A DNA stretch of 64,000 nucleotides from Linnemannia hyalina (lineage: Eukaryota; Mortierellomycota; Mortierellomycetes; Mortierellales; Mortierellaceae): assembly GCA_019671135.1 (NCBI GenBank), contig JAHRHY010000004.1, positions 1,612,001 to 1,676,000 on the forward strand, read 5' to 3'. Below are positions 20,749 through 32,940 of this stretch, piece by piece. The notes under the pieces are model-generated. The model had not been told where the DNA came from. It saw nothing but the letters and a program-made list of their open reading frames with translations, and ran no database searches. Numbering within the stretch: the first letter of the stretch is position 1; each line of letters opens with the position of its first letter. The translations under genes and the position numbers were made by a program.

Positions 20749-23700
20749 CTACATGGACAGGTTGGACAGGTGGGTGGAGTGACGACGTCCAACGGGCTGC
20801 TCCTTGGCCATATAGTTGGCAGCCGCCGAAGGCAACGAATTGGCATCCGTCCCATTCGTAAAGAAGCTGCTCTCGGGCGCACCCAAACCCTGACCGTACA
20901 AATGCATTGGCCCTGTCTGGAGACTGAACACTTCCATGTTGGAACCCTTGGTGTGCTTGGTACTCGTCAAGGCTGGGGCGAGCATGGGCGATTGGGAGGA
21001 GGAGTGGACGCCGTATCCACCGGAGAGGGGCGAGGCGAAATCGTGGTAGCCGCGTGCGGCGGCTGACTCGGGCGAGGTCGCTGATCCGCCGACGCGGTCA
21101 TCTGACCCGGGACCGCCGTTGTTGTTGGCATTGTTCAGACCGTTGATCCATCCGGAACCACCAAGGGCTTGCTGGGAGGGGATGTCGAGACGGATTCCGG
21201 CGGCGCGGGCGAGTTCTTTGCGGTCGCGGATGGTGGGGAAGGGGAAACCACGGGCTCCGTCCTCGGCTTCGGCGGAGGTTTCGGCGTTGTAAGTCGTTGT
21301 GGTCGCGGCTGCGAACCAGGCAGAGGTGTCGCGATCGCTGTAGAGACCAGTTCCGGTGGTGTTTCCGGAGCTGGCAGTGGTGGCATTGTTTGTGGTGGTG
21401 GAGGAATCTAGGGGTCCCAGAGGCTGAGCTATCTCCATACCCTCAACAACCGCCTCCAACGAAGAGGTCTCCTGCGACTTTCCACCAGCATTCGCTGACT
21501 TGGTAGCCATACCCAAGGTCTGAGAAATAGAACCATAAGAATACTTCTGCTCCAACATCTGGAGCTGCTCATTGGAATCCATGTAACTACCATCATAGGA
21601 CGACCCACCCAGGACGGATGGGTAGCCACCGAAGGCACCTCCCAAGGAGAACTGGTTATGACGGTACTGGCTGTGGTCAGGGTTCTCGGTCGTGGAACGC
21701 TGCTTTCGGAGGCGACGGACCTGGCGAGGACTGGCGGGGGAGGTAGTCGAGTATCCAAAGGGAGGTGACGACGACATGAATCCGTTGCTGTCGTTGTGGC
21801 CACCATAGGCGTGAGTACCTTGGGATGAAGCAGGGAAGGCAAGGGCGTTGGCCGCAGCAATGGCAGCTTCTGCATCCGAGGCACCGTTGTTCATCTGAGA
21901 ATGCATGGCCGAGCGAGAGCGACGACGAGGAGGTAGCTTATTCTGGATAAGATCCTGCAAGAACTGGGCATCCTTGGGAGCAGCCTTCTCCTCCTTGCTA
22001 TTGCTAGAAGAGTCCTGTGTCATGGAATCTGACGTGTTGTTGGAACCGTAGGCGGGGATCTGCTGCTGCTGATGAGAAGTAACCATCTGCTCAGCAGTCT
22101 CATACCCAAACGTAAAGTCCGAGGATGGGATCGAGAACCCTGTCGAGGCCGCGGTCGTCGAAGCCGGCACAGGAGAAGTCGAGGAAGACTCGGATCCTTC
22201 CCCACCGGAGGCTTGGCTAGCCCAATCGACCCGGCGGCTGTTCCGGATGATCATGAGCTGCTTACGGCGCTCAATCTCGCTGGCAATGAACTCCTCCTTG
22301 CTGGCCGAGTATTGTTCGCCGTACCTGATGCGCGCCAGCTTGTAGACTCGGCAGCGCATATCGTTGAAGCGGTCTATTCATTACAATTACGAATATTACG
22401 AAAGAAGGTTAGATATTGTTTGTGGTTAAGATTTGCAGTAGAGGGAGAAAACAAAGGAGTACAATACGGCTGAAAAGCAGATGCACAAGCAGTAAATTGT
22501 GGTTTTTTCTTGCTGCATTTCAAATCGCAAAGTAACAGAGGAAAGGGGGAGCATCTCGTTTTGGTATGGGATGGAGTTGGTGAATTGCATTGGGGCAAAG
22601 TGTGGTTTTTTGGACCAAAAGGAAAGGAAGGGCACTTACTTTTCTCCGGGTTGGATGATCGCCACTTGCGCATACGCAAGGTCGTCTCATCACGGCTGAC
22701 CTGCTTCTTCTCATGGCCTTGCCAGCGCTTCTGGTCTCTGCGACGCTCATAAGGAGTACTATCATAGACAATAAACGAGTAAATGGGAAAGGGTGTCAGT
22801 GCACTCGACAGCAAAAAAAATGTGGCATGCATAAATGCACACCCTATTCCTGAAGGGGGGGTAACAACAACATACTTGTGGATGTTTTTGTTCTCCAAAT
22901 GACGCTTGAGGTTGGACTTTGTGGTGAATTCTATTATTGTCGGAAATACAAGGGGGTCAGGGTCAAAGTGTGCATGAAAAAAAGAGGGTCAGCATGAAGT
23001 GGGAAACGTCAACAAAAAAAAAGGACAAAAGTAATCCTCGAGTGTCTGTGCGACCGGGCACAGGTGTTTTAGTTTATGTATGACTTTTTTTTGTGTTACC
23101 TTTGCTTGGGTCGCATTTAGGACAGAGGTACACAAGAGTCTTGCCGTCCTTGCCAAGCACAGCATGGATGTCATCGGGAGTTTGCAAGGCATTTCCGACA
23201 GTGTTGTTGCGCTTCATGCCCAATTTCGCCGATCCAAGGCCACCCATCATGTCCGACGAAGACGACTGGAGGTCACCATCATCAAGACCGGTGTGGTCGG
23301 GGGAAGAGGAGCGGGCCATTCCTCCAGTGACCATGATGCCCAATCCTTGCTGGGACTGTCCATAGTATTGTCCATGCGACGAAGGGTCGTACTGCTGCTG
23401 GTCATTGTAGTCGAAAGTCGTGGTACGGCCTGCACCACCAGTGCGGGTGGCAGCAGCAAGTGGCGATGCAGAATCAAAGGGCTGGCTGGGCTGTGTCGTC
23501 CTCGATGACTCCTGGTCCGAGTACAACGAAGGTCCCAATGGGAGCATGGCAGATCCGTAACGCTGAGTGCTGTTGTACGCCTGGGCTGTGGAGGCAGCAC
23601 CAGACATTTGCGCGCCGTATTGCGTGGAAGAGTTGTACATCATGTCGGAACTCGAGTGGAGAGGTGGTGTGGAGCCGTAGATGTTCGAGGCGATGTTACT

Positions 23701-24624
23701 TGCGGTCACAGAGAGACTGTCATAGGCTGAGACCTGGGTCTGTTGGAGGGAACTAGATAAGGCAGTGTGGTAGGATGGGTAAGGGGAGGTCGATGTCGAC
23801 TGTTGCTGGTATTGGTGCTGGAATCCGCCATGGTGAGGGGAGCTGCTGTATGACTGGTAGGGCGAGTTGGCGGGCGAAGCTTGGTGGTGGACACTCATGG
23901 CGGCCAGGGCAGGGGTCAAGTGGCTGAGGCCGACAGAACTAGCGTTGCTGTCGACGCTGCTGGTGCTCAGGCAACGGTTGCGGTTGCTGGTGCTGTTGCA
24001 GGAGCCATCGGTGTTGGATGTGCCTGACCAGAGGTGGGCAAACCTGGGTGGGTGGGCATAGATGCTATTGGCTCCCCCCTGGAAAGTCAGTCCGCCGACG
24101 CCGGGACTGCTATGGCTGAGGGTGGGCGAGAACGCGACTGGGCTCTGAAACGAATCTCGGCGGTCTCGGGCACGGCCAGTAGAGGTAGTGTTATTAGTGT
24201 TGGCGGTGTTGTTGCCGTTGTAGTTGATGCGGGAGGAAAGGGTCGTTGCTGCTGCTGCTATGCTGCCATTGTTACTACTTCCGGAATGGGCGCTGAAACC
24301 CATTGCGAGTGGAGAACGAATCTGGGGGACGTTGGAATGCTGAATCGAGAGAGGGCTCAAGTAACCACTAGCGTTGGTACCAGTGCTATTGTTACTATTG
24401 TTGTTGAGGGATTGTTGACGGTGAAGTTGGCTGTTGTAGGATTGGGAGTAGGAGTAAGCGTTTGATGTAGTTGCTGAAGTTGCGGAGGAATTGGAAGAAG
24501 AAAGACGAGAAGGAGAGGCTGCGGTCGAGTTGGAGATTGAAGTATCCATGTCGGCTTCGCTGTGCTGTTGTTGTTGGGCAGTGTAGGGTGATACTCCGTT
24601 TTTGGATGGGGACGAGTGAAGCAT
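20749..24624 (-). CDS. Large C2H2-type zinc-finger protein, likely transcription factor
   Basis: Four exons (24624-23100, 22930-22876, 22758-22640, 22373-20749) give about 1107 aa. The first exon codes some 500 residues of Ser/Asn/Thr/Gln-rich disordered sequence. One C2H2-like finger is built across intron 1: YLCPKCDPSK from exon 1, then FTTKSNLKRHLENKNIH from exon 2, with a six-residue gap between the two histidines. Exon 3 adds a basic stretch (PYERRRDQKRWQGHEKKQ, RMRKWR), and exon 4 begins with NDMRCRVYKLARIRYGEQY before another long disordered tail. The intron positions and phases bring the finger together, which supports the model. The start is the first ATG; the frame is open upstream but only by non-ATG codons. 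Role in DNA binding is inferred; no specific family recognised. Confidence 0.82.
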
Positions 24625-26590
24625 TGTGTTACGTGTGTTGTCGCTTTTTTGGGTTTTGTTTGTGTAGACGTTGTTGTTTATGCCTGTTTTGTTGTTGTTT
24701 TTTCTCAAAGGCTGGAGCAGGGGAGGAGGAGCAGAGGGGAAAGGGGAGAGAGGGGGAGCAGCGAGGAGGAAGGAGACAGATGGAGGGAAGGGAGGGAAGT
24801 GAAGGAAGGGGGGGAGGGAAGGATGGGAGAGAGGGAAGGACAGAGAGGGAAAGTGTTAGGACTTTGTTGTGGAGGTAGATTCATGATATGCCAAACGGAA
24901 TCCTTTAAAGAAAAAAAAGAAAAAAAAGGAGGCATAACAGGGGACACAATGATGCAAGCAGACACAAACAACAAAAAACATACCTGATGTGGTCAAGACT
25001 TTTGTTGTCCTTGGGTAGCAGGAAAAAAGGGGAAGGGATGGAGGGACGGACGAGAAGAGGAGGGAAGGGGACAAATGGGCGAGTACTTAAAAATAAGCAG
25101 AGGCAGGACGACAGTGAAAGAGTGAAGGAAATGGGACAGGACGCCGATTGGATGTTGTTTTGTTGTTGCTGTTTGGAAAGAGAGAAGGGGCGGCGGCGAA
25201 CGAGAAGTGCAATGGTGCTACAAGTAATATATAAAGGTATTTCGGGCTCTATTCAACACACAAAGATACACAAGGAGGGATGGACAAGTAAAAATAACAA
25301 GTGAGGATGGTATACAACGGGATTAATGGGAAAAATGGAAAGAAAACTAGATATATGGATAGGTATGGGTATGATGAGAGCAAAGGATTAAAATATGATC
25401 GAGAAAAAAGAATAGATCGAAAAGGGATTAATGACAATGAAATATAGAAAAAAGGAGATGACTAGGGCGTTCTTTCTCTCTTTTTTGGAATTAGGGTAGA
25501 GAAAACAAGTGAGAGAGAGGAGGGATGGAAGGAAGAAGGGGAGGGAGAATAACGAACAAGAATAAGAAGAAAGGGAGAGAGGGAGAGACAGGGCAGCGGC
25601 AAGGGATCGCTTTTTGACGAGGAAGAAAGGCCAGGATATTTGAACGAGAGAGGAAGAAGAGGAGAAGATGATGATGATCGGATTGAAACTATGGGAATTG
25701 TAGAAATATGGCAGAAAAGAAGAAAAAAAAAGAAAAGAGGAAAAGAGGGAAGAAGAAAGAAAGTGTGGAAGATCCGGGGGATTTATATCAACTAAAGGAA
25801 GGAAGAAAAGGTTGCAAGGGTCAACTAGAAAACAAATAAGCGAAAGGACACTTAACGTCAATAGTATTGATGGAACACAACAAGAAAAGAAAGAGTGTCT
25901 GTGTGTTTGTATTGATTGTCAAGGAATATGTTATGTGGCGGGAAAGATAGTCGTCGGCCCTTGTGCCTTTGGTTTCTCGACAAGTAACAAGGAGTGTATC
26001 TGATTATGATGCTTGTTTAGTGTTTGAGCAAAAAAAGATAGAACGTCGTCCTTTGTTGTCGTCCTTGTCGCACACGGAATCACCAAAGATGGGGGAAACA
26101 CAGGACTCAGATGGACACAACAAGGGAGGGAAACAGGGAAGGAAGGAGCGAGAGGACAGGATTGAACCAACCAAAAGTCAGAAGTGCGAACAAGGGCATA
26201 AACAAACAAGCACCTTTTTCTTGTTTTGATGCGCACATTCAAGCAGGGCATGAACAGTTGTTGTTATTGTACACAACTCAATAAGAACCCAATTCAGAAA
26301 ATGGTAAAAAGTAAGGGCAAAGGAGGTGTGTATGTTGTATGTTGTGTGTGATGAGGACAGAGGGAAAGAGAAAGAGTGACATGTGTGTATGTATGTTGCG
26401 TGTGTGCGACGATGGATCGGATAGGTGTGGGTGGGTGGGTTGGATGGTGAGGTGGGGTTGGAGTGAGGTTGGAGTAGGGTTGGATAGTGGCTCACTGAAT
26501 TGATTCAATAATACTTTGCGCCCCCTTCCCTTTTCTACAGGAAACCCCCCCATGATTTCAACATCTCTTTTCACCCTACGTCTGTGTGCA

Positions 26591-26620
26591 TGTCTGTCTG
26601 TCTGTCTGTCTGTCTGTCTG
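26591..26620. repeat. (TGTC)n microsatellite
   Basis: About 7.5 perfect copies of a TGTC/TCTG tetranucleotide in the gene-poor region. Confidence 0.95.
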
Positions 26621-27592
26621 ATGACTTGATTGAACAGAATCCGACATCATCATCGACAGACGGTGGCATAGAGTGAGGGAAGAGGACTGAATGAAGAGGC
26701 ATAGAGAGGGCATGGGCTAATAGAATGCCGCGCCTGTTCGCATTAGAATAAAGCTGAATCGGAACCACCTTTTTGTTGACTTTTCGGAAATAAAAACACG
26801 GTTAGTGAATACAATCATCTCTGCCTTCAATTTAAAACTAACAATAAGCAAATGAAGAAGGCATGAAGGGTGAAAGGAAGAAAGAAAAGGAAGTATAGGA
26901 TAGGAATAATAGGTGGTGGTGGTCATCTTCGTTGTGGTGTTGGTGTTGTAGTAATGAGAACAACTGCATTCGCAACAACAACGATGAACACTCTTTTTCA
27001 CTACATGTCTGTCCTTTTGGACGGATGTAGTGGCCCTTTTGCCTCGTATCGGGGGGGTTTTTTTTGGTGTGTTTGTTTAATTAGTTGCATAGAAAGAAAA
27101 CAGCACTTCTTGCAGGATACACATGCAATAAAGCAGGACAAAATGGAAAGGAGGCATTGTCAGTGGTCCTATTTTTTGGTGCTTCGTCATCTTCTAGAAA
27201 CACGAAGGAATTGTAGAGAGTGCCTGGGGTTTTGTGTCTTGTTCGTCATCGTCAGTTGGTCTGGAAACAATAGCAACTTTAGCAAGAGGAATGACTCCTT
27301 GAAAGAGAAGGGGGAAAAGCGTTGAGGGCTACCTCAGTCACTCATGATCCGGAATGGCTTTATCATAATGCGGGATGGAAGCATCCATACTGCCATATCC
27401 AGCAGTAATGAGGAAACAACAACAACAATAATGGTTCCACTGTCGTTCGATTCGAAGAAGAAGCATTTGTTACATTGAAAAAAACAAGGGCAGCAGAAAC
27501 GTCCAAATCGCAGGTTGGTCCACCAAGGAAAATGCCGGTTGTCCCTTTGGCATATTGCTGCCTTGTTTTTGTGCGCTTTCGCCATTTTTGTT

Positions 27593-27593
<1 letters not shown>

Positions 27594-27630
<37 letters not shown>
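27594..27630. repeat. (TTG)n microsatellite
   Basis: Twelve perfect trinucleotide units. On either strand it produces apparent poly-Cys, poly-Asn or poly-Thr ORFs, which are not taken as genes. Confidence 0.95.
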
Positions 27631-30600
27631 CGCGGTGACATAAAAGCATACCATTCTTCGCTTGAGTCTGTGTGCCAATTAGAGATGTGTATGCGGGTAA
27701 AAAGTATCCATGCCTGGTGGCCATCGCTGTCTTGAATATATTTTTTTTTAGTCCACACCTTTCAGTGAAGTTAGGTGCTCACTCACTCACCCACACCCCT
27801 TTGGTCAAATTTTTTGTTCTTGTGCAACCACCTCCCTCCAAACCTTACGACGCGTCTTGACGTGTCAATCCACAGCAACAAAAAATTAGCACCAGCAACA
27901 AAAATACATACCATACACATTCAACATTCACTTTGTCAACAAAAAAGCAATGCCCTACATCTCTCTACTCCTACTTCAAAGGTGGTCCCTTTTTGCTGCA
28001 CAAGGTAATGCTTCGAAGACCCTTTGCTGCATTAGAGGCTGCCTTTTTTGTTCTTTCCTTTTTCCCTTCAGGACCCTTTTTTCATTTCTACACATTTGTG
28101 AATCTATGAAGAGACAGAAAACACCAAGGACATACATGTACAGTACACATTCATCATTTCTCTTTCTCCTTCCTTGTGTCAATATGCGTCGTTCCTTCCT
28201 GCTTATATTTTTGATCATGCAACATTTTTTTGGCGAGAAAACAAACATTAACAAATGTATGCAGTTTATGTACGCTGGGTTGAAAAGAACCATTGTCAAA
28301 GACCGTAGTAAGATCATAATCTGTCTGCGAGTGTTTGAAAAAACCCCGCCCTATTGATTTTTCTTTTTCCACAGCCAAAGGTGTGGGAGCCCTCATGATG
28401 CATGATCGAAAAAAAGAGAAGTGGGGACACCAATTGGCACGGCCGTGAGTGCGTCTTTTCTCTCCCTATCTCCATCCGTCTGTTCGCTGCTGCTGCTCTT
28501 TTGGTCCGCTGTCGCTGGTTCACCGTCAGTGCTTATTTTTTTTTATGTGAGCGCCCCGTACATGTATGTGAGTATGTATGTTGACGTGGGATAGATAGGC
28601 AAGGGCGCAGGCAGGGAATAGACCAACAGTCAACAGACAATAGGCCACAATGCGACAGTCAGGCAACCGATCGACCGGTGAGTGAGCGCGTGATCTGGTG
28701 TATTCACTGCCAAACAGCCCATGTACTCCCCGCCGCCGTTTTTTTTTTCATTTTTAGCTGTTGCACAACTGCTTCTGCCGTTTGCTTGCCTGTTTGCCTA
28801 TTTGCCAGCTTATTTGCTGCAGGCGATGATGAGAGCGTTGTTCCTATTTGCAGTGGAGTGGACCCTTTTTGTCCCATTTTAGATCGAGGTGGCCTATCAT
28901 CAGAGGACACCGAAAAAAGGGAGCCAGAGAAGGGGGATAGATAGGGAGAGCGCCGTCGGTCTACTAATCACATGGAGAGAGAGGGAATAGTTCGGGCTAT
29001 TCACTCTCTTTGCCGCAGCCCTTTTGTTTGCTGTCTATCCCCGTCCTTCTCCAAAGTCAACAGTTTAGCACTAAATGTCTTACCTGAACCGTGTCCTGTT
29101 TTTGAAAGGGAACAAAAAGCCACAAAGGGCAAAGAGTGTAGGCGTAAATTGTGTCAAGGCACAAAGTCGTTCATCATGCAAAAAAACGAAAGCAGTGCTA
29201 GAATTGAGGAAAGTGTATTTGAAAATGGGCTACCGATCCAACCCAAACCTCCTTTGGCGTTATTTTCTTTGTCAATAATTTGATGAGCCCAGATCCCCCC
29301 CTCATTCCCTTTCCCTTTCCTTTTTCCTTTTACTCTCTCCAAACTCTTTTTTCTTCACCACATTAACTAATGACCCTAGGACCACTCTCCTTATGCAGTT
29401 CTATCAATCCATGTATGCCTTCCCTTCGTCTCTCTGCTTTTCTCTCTCTCTCTCTCTGTTCTTCAATTAAGGCGAACAAGACAAGACAGAAAAATAACCA
29501 CACACCTCTTCTTCGTAGCAACATTGGAATTTGAACACACTTGCTTGGTCTATGGTCTTGCCCTCTTTTTTTTCTGACGTCAGTATTGATCCTGCTCATC
29601 ATGTTCTTTCTCACCCTATGTAAACCTTTCTGGTGCTTGAAAATACAAGCGAAGGAAATGAACGAAGGAAAGAGACAGAGGGTCGAGACTTATTAAATGA
29701 ATGAACACACTCTTGGCGGGGCCGACAACAAGTTCTCCTCTGCGTTCCGATTTCAATGTCGACGACGACGTTACGCTCATGGTCCTCGAAGAGCGACGTG
29801 CTGGGTTGATGATGCTATGATGTCAATGCGAAGTAGCGAACATAAGAGCTGCTTGAAGGGGGGTTTGTTTCACGATATCAATGACGAGTATTGGACTTTC
29901 AATCCGAACCGGTCCTTTTCTCTTTTGAAAAGTCGCTATGGCCTGTGCTTTTTTGAAGTAGTGATGTCTGCTTTTTTTTTGTATGGGAGCGCGTGTTAGC
30001 AGGGGTACACGTGATGATTATGCTCATTGACCATTGCCTTTTTTTCGCGCGACCTTTTTTTGTGCTTCTTCGTTCACCGGGTACCATGGCTAACAATAAT
30101 CCAACGGCCTTCGCAGTCTACGAAACGCAACATAGATGACAGCACTTGATGCTAGACCACAATTGAAAACTATCAGTCTCTTCAATTCGACGCTAGGACA
30201 CAACATGTTGCCCTTCGTCAAAAGACTAATAAAAAAATCTCAGCCTAGCACCGATGACTGAACTAATGGTGCCTGAAGTGATAGTGTCTGAAGTGATGGT
30301 GCCTGAATTGGAGCGAAGGAAGGAATTATATCAAGCTGCATCCTTTCGCCCAGGGTCTGTATTTGTGCAACATCATAGCTGGCTGCTGTCAAACCTAAGA
30401 GCATCTTTTATTGGCATGGTCAAACTCACGCCCTTTGCGCATTCACCTTAGTATCCCCAGGGTTCTCCTTCCTATCAGGTGTCGACCATCCATTCCACTT
30501 TCCTTTGTCCAAGAGCTTACAAATGCATCTCCCTGGTCCCTTTCTTTCACTCTTGGAAGACAGCCTCCCTTTTTTTTCTAACTTGTAAATACCATGGAAA

Positions 30601-30748
30601 TAAACATCCTCGGCTGCAATCGTCTTTTCCTCCTGCTCATTACCATTCAGAAACACTCACCCTTCTCAACATCTCATTTCCATTTGCCTTCGCCTGAACC
30701 CCTCATTCCTTCCACTTACTCTATCACACAATCATCACCACCCTCGCC

Positions 30749-32277
30749 ATGGCAGGAACAAACCCCGCTCTGCAGGACCGACAGGACCAACTAAAAGAAT
30801 ACCCTATCCTATGGTGGACAAAGTGGTTTGGGTGAAACCCGCGAGTAGGGTCGAGTCATCAACAACTGTGGTCTCCCTTACACATGTAAGTTCACTCTGA
30901 AACCAGAACAAGTTCGATGGTCCAAGGTCATCATCTTTCATGCCCTGAGTTTCAGCACCATCGATGTTCTTAATCTTGACGATGCCAAGTCTGGTAGAAA
31001 GGCTCTTCTCCCCAAACGCGCAAGTACCTTCGAGTCTGTGTCGCTGACTCGTCAACTAACAATCGCAATCGTTTTTATCTACTCATCAAATAACCAGTGT
31101 CGAGGCGCCACAGCCCATACAGATCAACTTGCAGTAGACGAATATCTTCACTCATCTATGGTCGTACTTATTCGGAACCGCCGACTTTGTAGACCGGACG
31201 AGGGAAAGGCAGTCTCATTGACGCTATCCTTGCCAAATCAATGTACAACATCCAGGAAGAGAACGCCTTTCGAAAGGACTTGGCACCCGTCGCATGGATT
31301 GTCAGCAACTGCAGGACGAGGAACGGATGCCGACATTATGTCGAGCAACTGTTGAAGCACATCAAAGTAGACATCTATGGAAAATGCATGACGAACATGG
31401 ACTGGTCAGAGTATCAGGTAAAACAGAAAGAAAATTGCTTTTTTTGAAGTTCTCATTTATTTCGTTTCATTACTGCAAGGCGGACTAACACGACCACACT
31501 TCTTATCTCTCATTCAAAGATGGGAGGGTGTTTGAAGCTCATGAGGTTATGAGACGGTACAAGTTCTATCTCAGCATCGAAAACAATTACTGCGCCAACT
31601 ATGTGACGGAGAAGATCCAGCACCCTTACTCCGTGGGAGTTGTGCCCATCCTGGACGGATTCAAGGATTACTCCCGTTTCCTGGCAACCAACCACTCCTC
31701 TCTCCGACTAGACGATTTTGCAACATCTAAGCAACTCGCTCATCGCATTCTTGAACTGGACCAGGACGACGCCCCCTATATGATGTATCTGGACTATAAG
31801 GAATCCACCACCTCATTTGAGTCGTTGCTCCACCCAAGTCTACTCGAGACGTTTGATGTCTCCCAAGGAAACTGGGGACCCGATGGAGACGGAGCTCGTT
31901 GTAGAATCTACAAGATGGCACGCGAGATGGCTGAGGGCGCCTACCAGTTCAACTCCAGCAAGGTCATTGGCACCGACACGGCCTGCGACATGGGAAAGTG
32001 GGCGCATATCGGTCAGAAAGCCGAGTTTATTATACAAGAAGCCGAGCGTATACAAGGAACTGAGCATCTCAGAGAGGAAGCCGAGCTGCACTGGTGGCTC
32101 GCTGCTGTGGTAATGGCCCTGGGTGTCTTTACATGCGTGATTCTTATCACTATCTGCTATAAGAGTCATAGGGCGAGATGGTCTCTCCAGGCGCTCGCAA
32201 ACAACCTGACGCTGAATGGTTGGAGAGAGAAGACGATGGATGATGGTAGCGAGAATGTGAGGACTACCAGCTTCTGA
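30749..32277 (+). pseudogene. Family-10 (alpha-1,3-) fucosyltransferase, disrupted
   Basis: The 3' part is clearly a GT10 fucosyltransferase, which transfers fucose from GDP-fucose. The last exon (about 31520-32277) is open and holds the donor-binding signature YKFYLSIENNYCANYVTEKI plus SVGVVPILDG, and ends with one membrane helix (WWLAAVVMALGVFTCVILITI). Upstream, homologous segments lie in successively different frames: EYPILWWTKWFG then TGA at about 30832; NNCGLPYTCKF to about 31030, preceded by an in-frame TAG; NIFTHLWSYLFGTADFV at 31141, preceded by a TAG; and LIDAILAKSMYNIQ from 31211. The exon ending WSEYQ at 31418 is in phase 0, whereas the last exon needs phase 1. At least two stops and several frameshifts therefore break the 5' half. 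Sequencing or assembly error is possible but would need several independent errors. Confidence 0.75.
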
Positions 32278-32349
32278 GACCGCGAAACGAGGACTAGAGC
32301 TCACGTCTATTTTTATTATATCATATCCAATATCATACTTCGCATTCTG

Positions 32350-32940
32350 CTATGTTGTTATGGTTGAGTAGGAGTTGTGAGAAGGACCAGACGCAACTAC
32401 GAGAAACGTGAATGGTGTCTTGGGCTTGTGCTTCGCCCAAATCGGACCGGCGAAAAAGTGAATCAAAAGCTGCATTCGACAGAAGTCGCGTTCACTGAGG
32501 GCGACTGGGGATCTTGGATCACCACTGGCGATGGTGACCTGCGCTGAGGTGGTGATTTGGGGGCTCTCTGGCTCCATTGGATGTCGGAGGTGATGGCGCA
32601 GAACCGCCCGCGCGATCCTAGACAGGTGCTGTTGCGTCGCGGGTGGTGACATGATCGAGACAAACAAGGGAGGTGTCCACAGAGGAGGCTGCTCGTTACT
32701 TTGGCTTAGACAGGAATGAGCTGCAGTCCTTGAAGGAGGTGAGGTGTGAGCATGTGTCATAGTAGAGGGGTCTTGTAGTGTCAGCATCCTCAAGGAGTGC
32801 CGCGTCTTCATCGTCCAAGACATCCAAGGAGTACTCGTCGGCGATCTGGTGGTACTGCAACTCATGCTGTGGCTCGTCGTCGTCAGAGAATGAGAGAAGG
32901 GAAATGCTTCCAACGGTAGTGTAGGCTTCTACTATCGGTG
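32350..32940 (-). CDS. Acidic hypothetical protein, 5' end unresolved
   Basis: Two segments join in frame across an 82-bp intron (GTAACG donor at 32699, CTAG acceptor at 32618): roughly 32940-32700, then 32617-32350. The first codes an acidic, protein-like run (SISLLSFSDDDEP, ADEYSLDVLDDEDAALLEDA). The second codes LRHHLRHPMEPESP, SERDFCRMQLLIHFFAGPIW and a hydrophobic-to-Ser/Thr tail ending STITT. No ATG opens the first segment, and an in-frame stop lies just upstream, so a further 5' exon must exist or the gene is decayed. No family recognised. It is 72 bp from the fucosyltransferase relic, tail to tail. The second segment also reads open through the intron from an ATG at about 32913 in another frame, which is probably chance. 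Confidence 0.35.

Larger units (their letters stand above)
24625..30748. other. 6.1-kb gene-poor region
   Basis: No supportable gene on either strand. From about 24700 to 25800 the plus strand is purine-rich, so the sense strand of the zinc-finger gene is CT-rich there, as in fungal promoter or leader regions. The rest has many short ORFs without protein-like composition, plus simple repeats at 26591 and 27594. It could contain non-coding leader exons and long-range control elements for the zinc-finger gene, or an RNA gene I cannot recognise. Confidence 0.5.

Noticed and set aside
26591..26620. Short tandem array, considered as a CRISPR-like or satellite structure
   Set aside because: Simple tetranucleotide microsatellite without spacers, in a eukaryotic genome.
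27559..27678. Poly-Thr / poly-Cys / poly-Asn ORFs
   Set aside because: Produced entirely by the (TTG)n microsatellite at 27594-27630.
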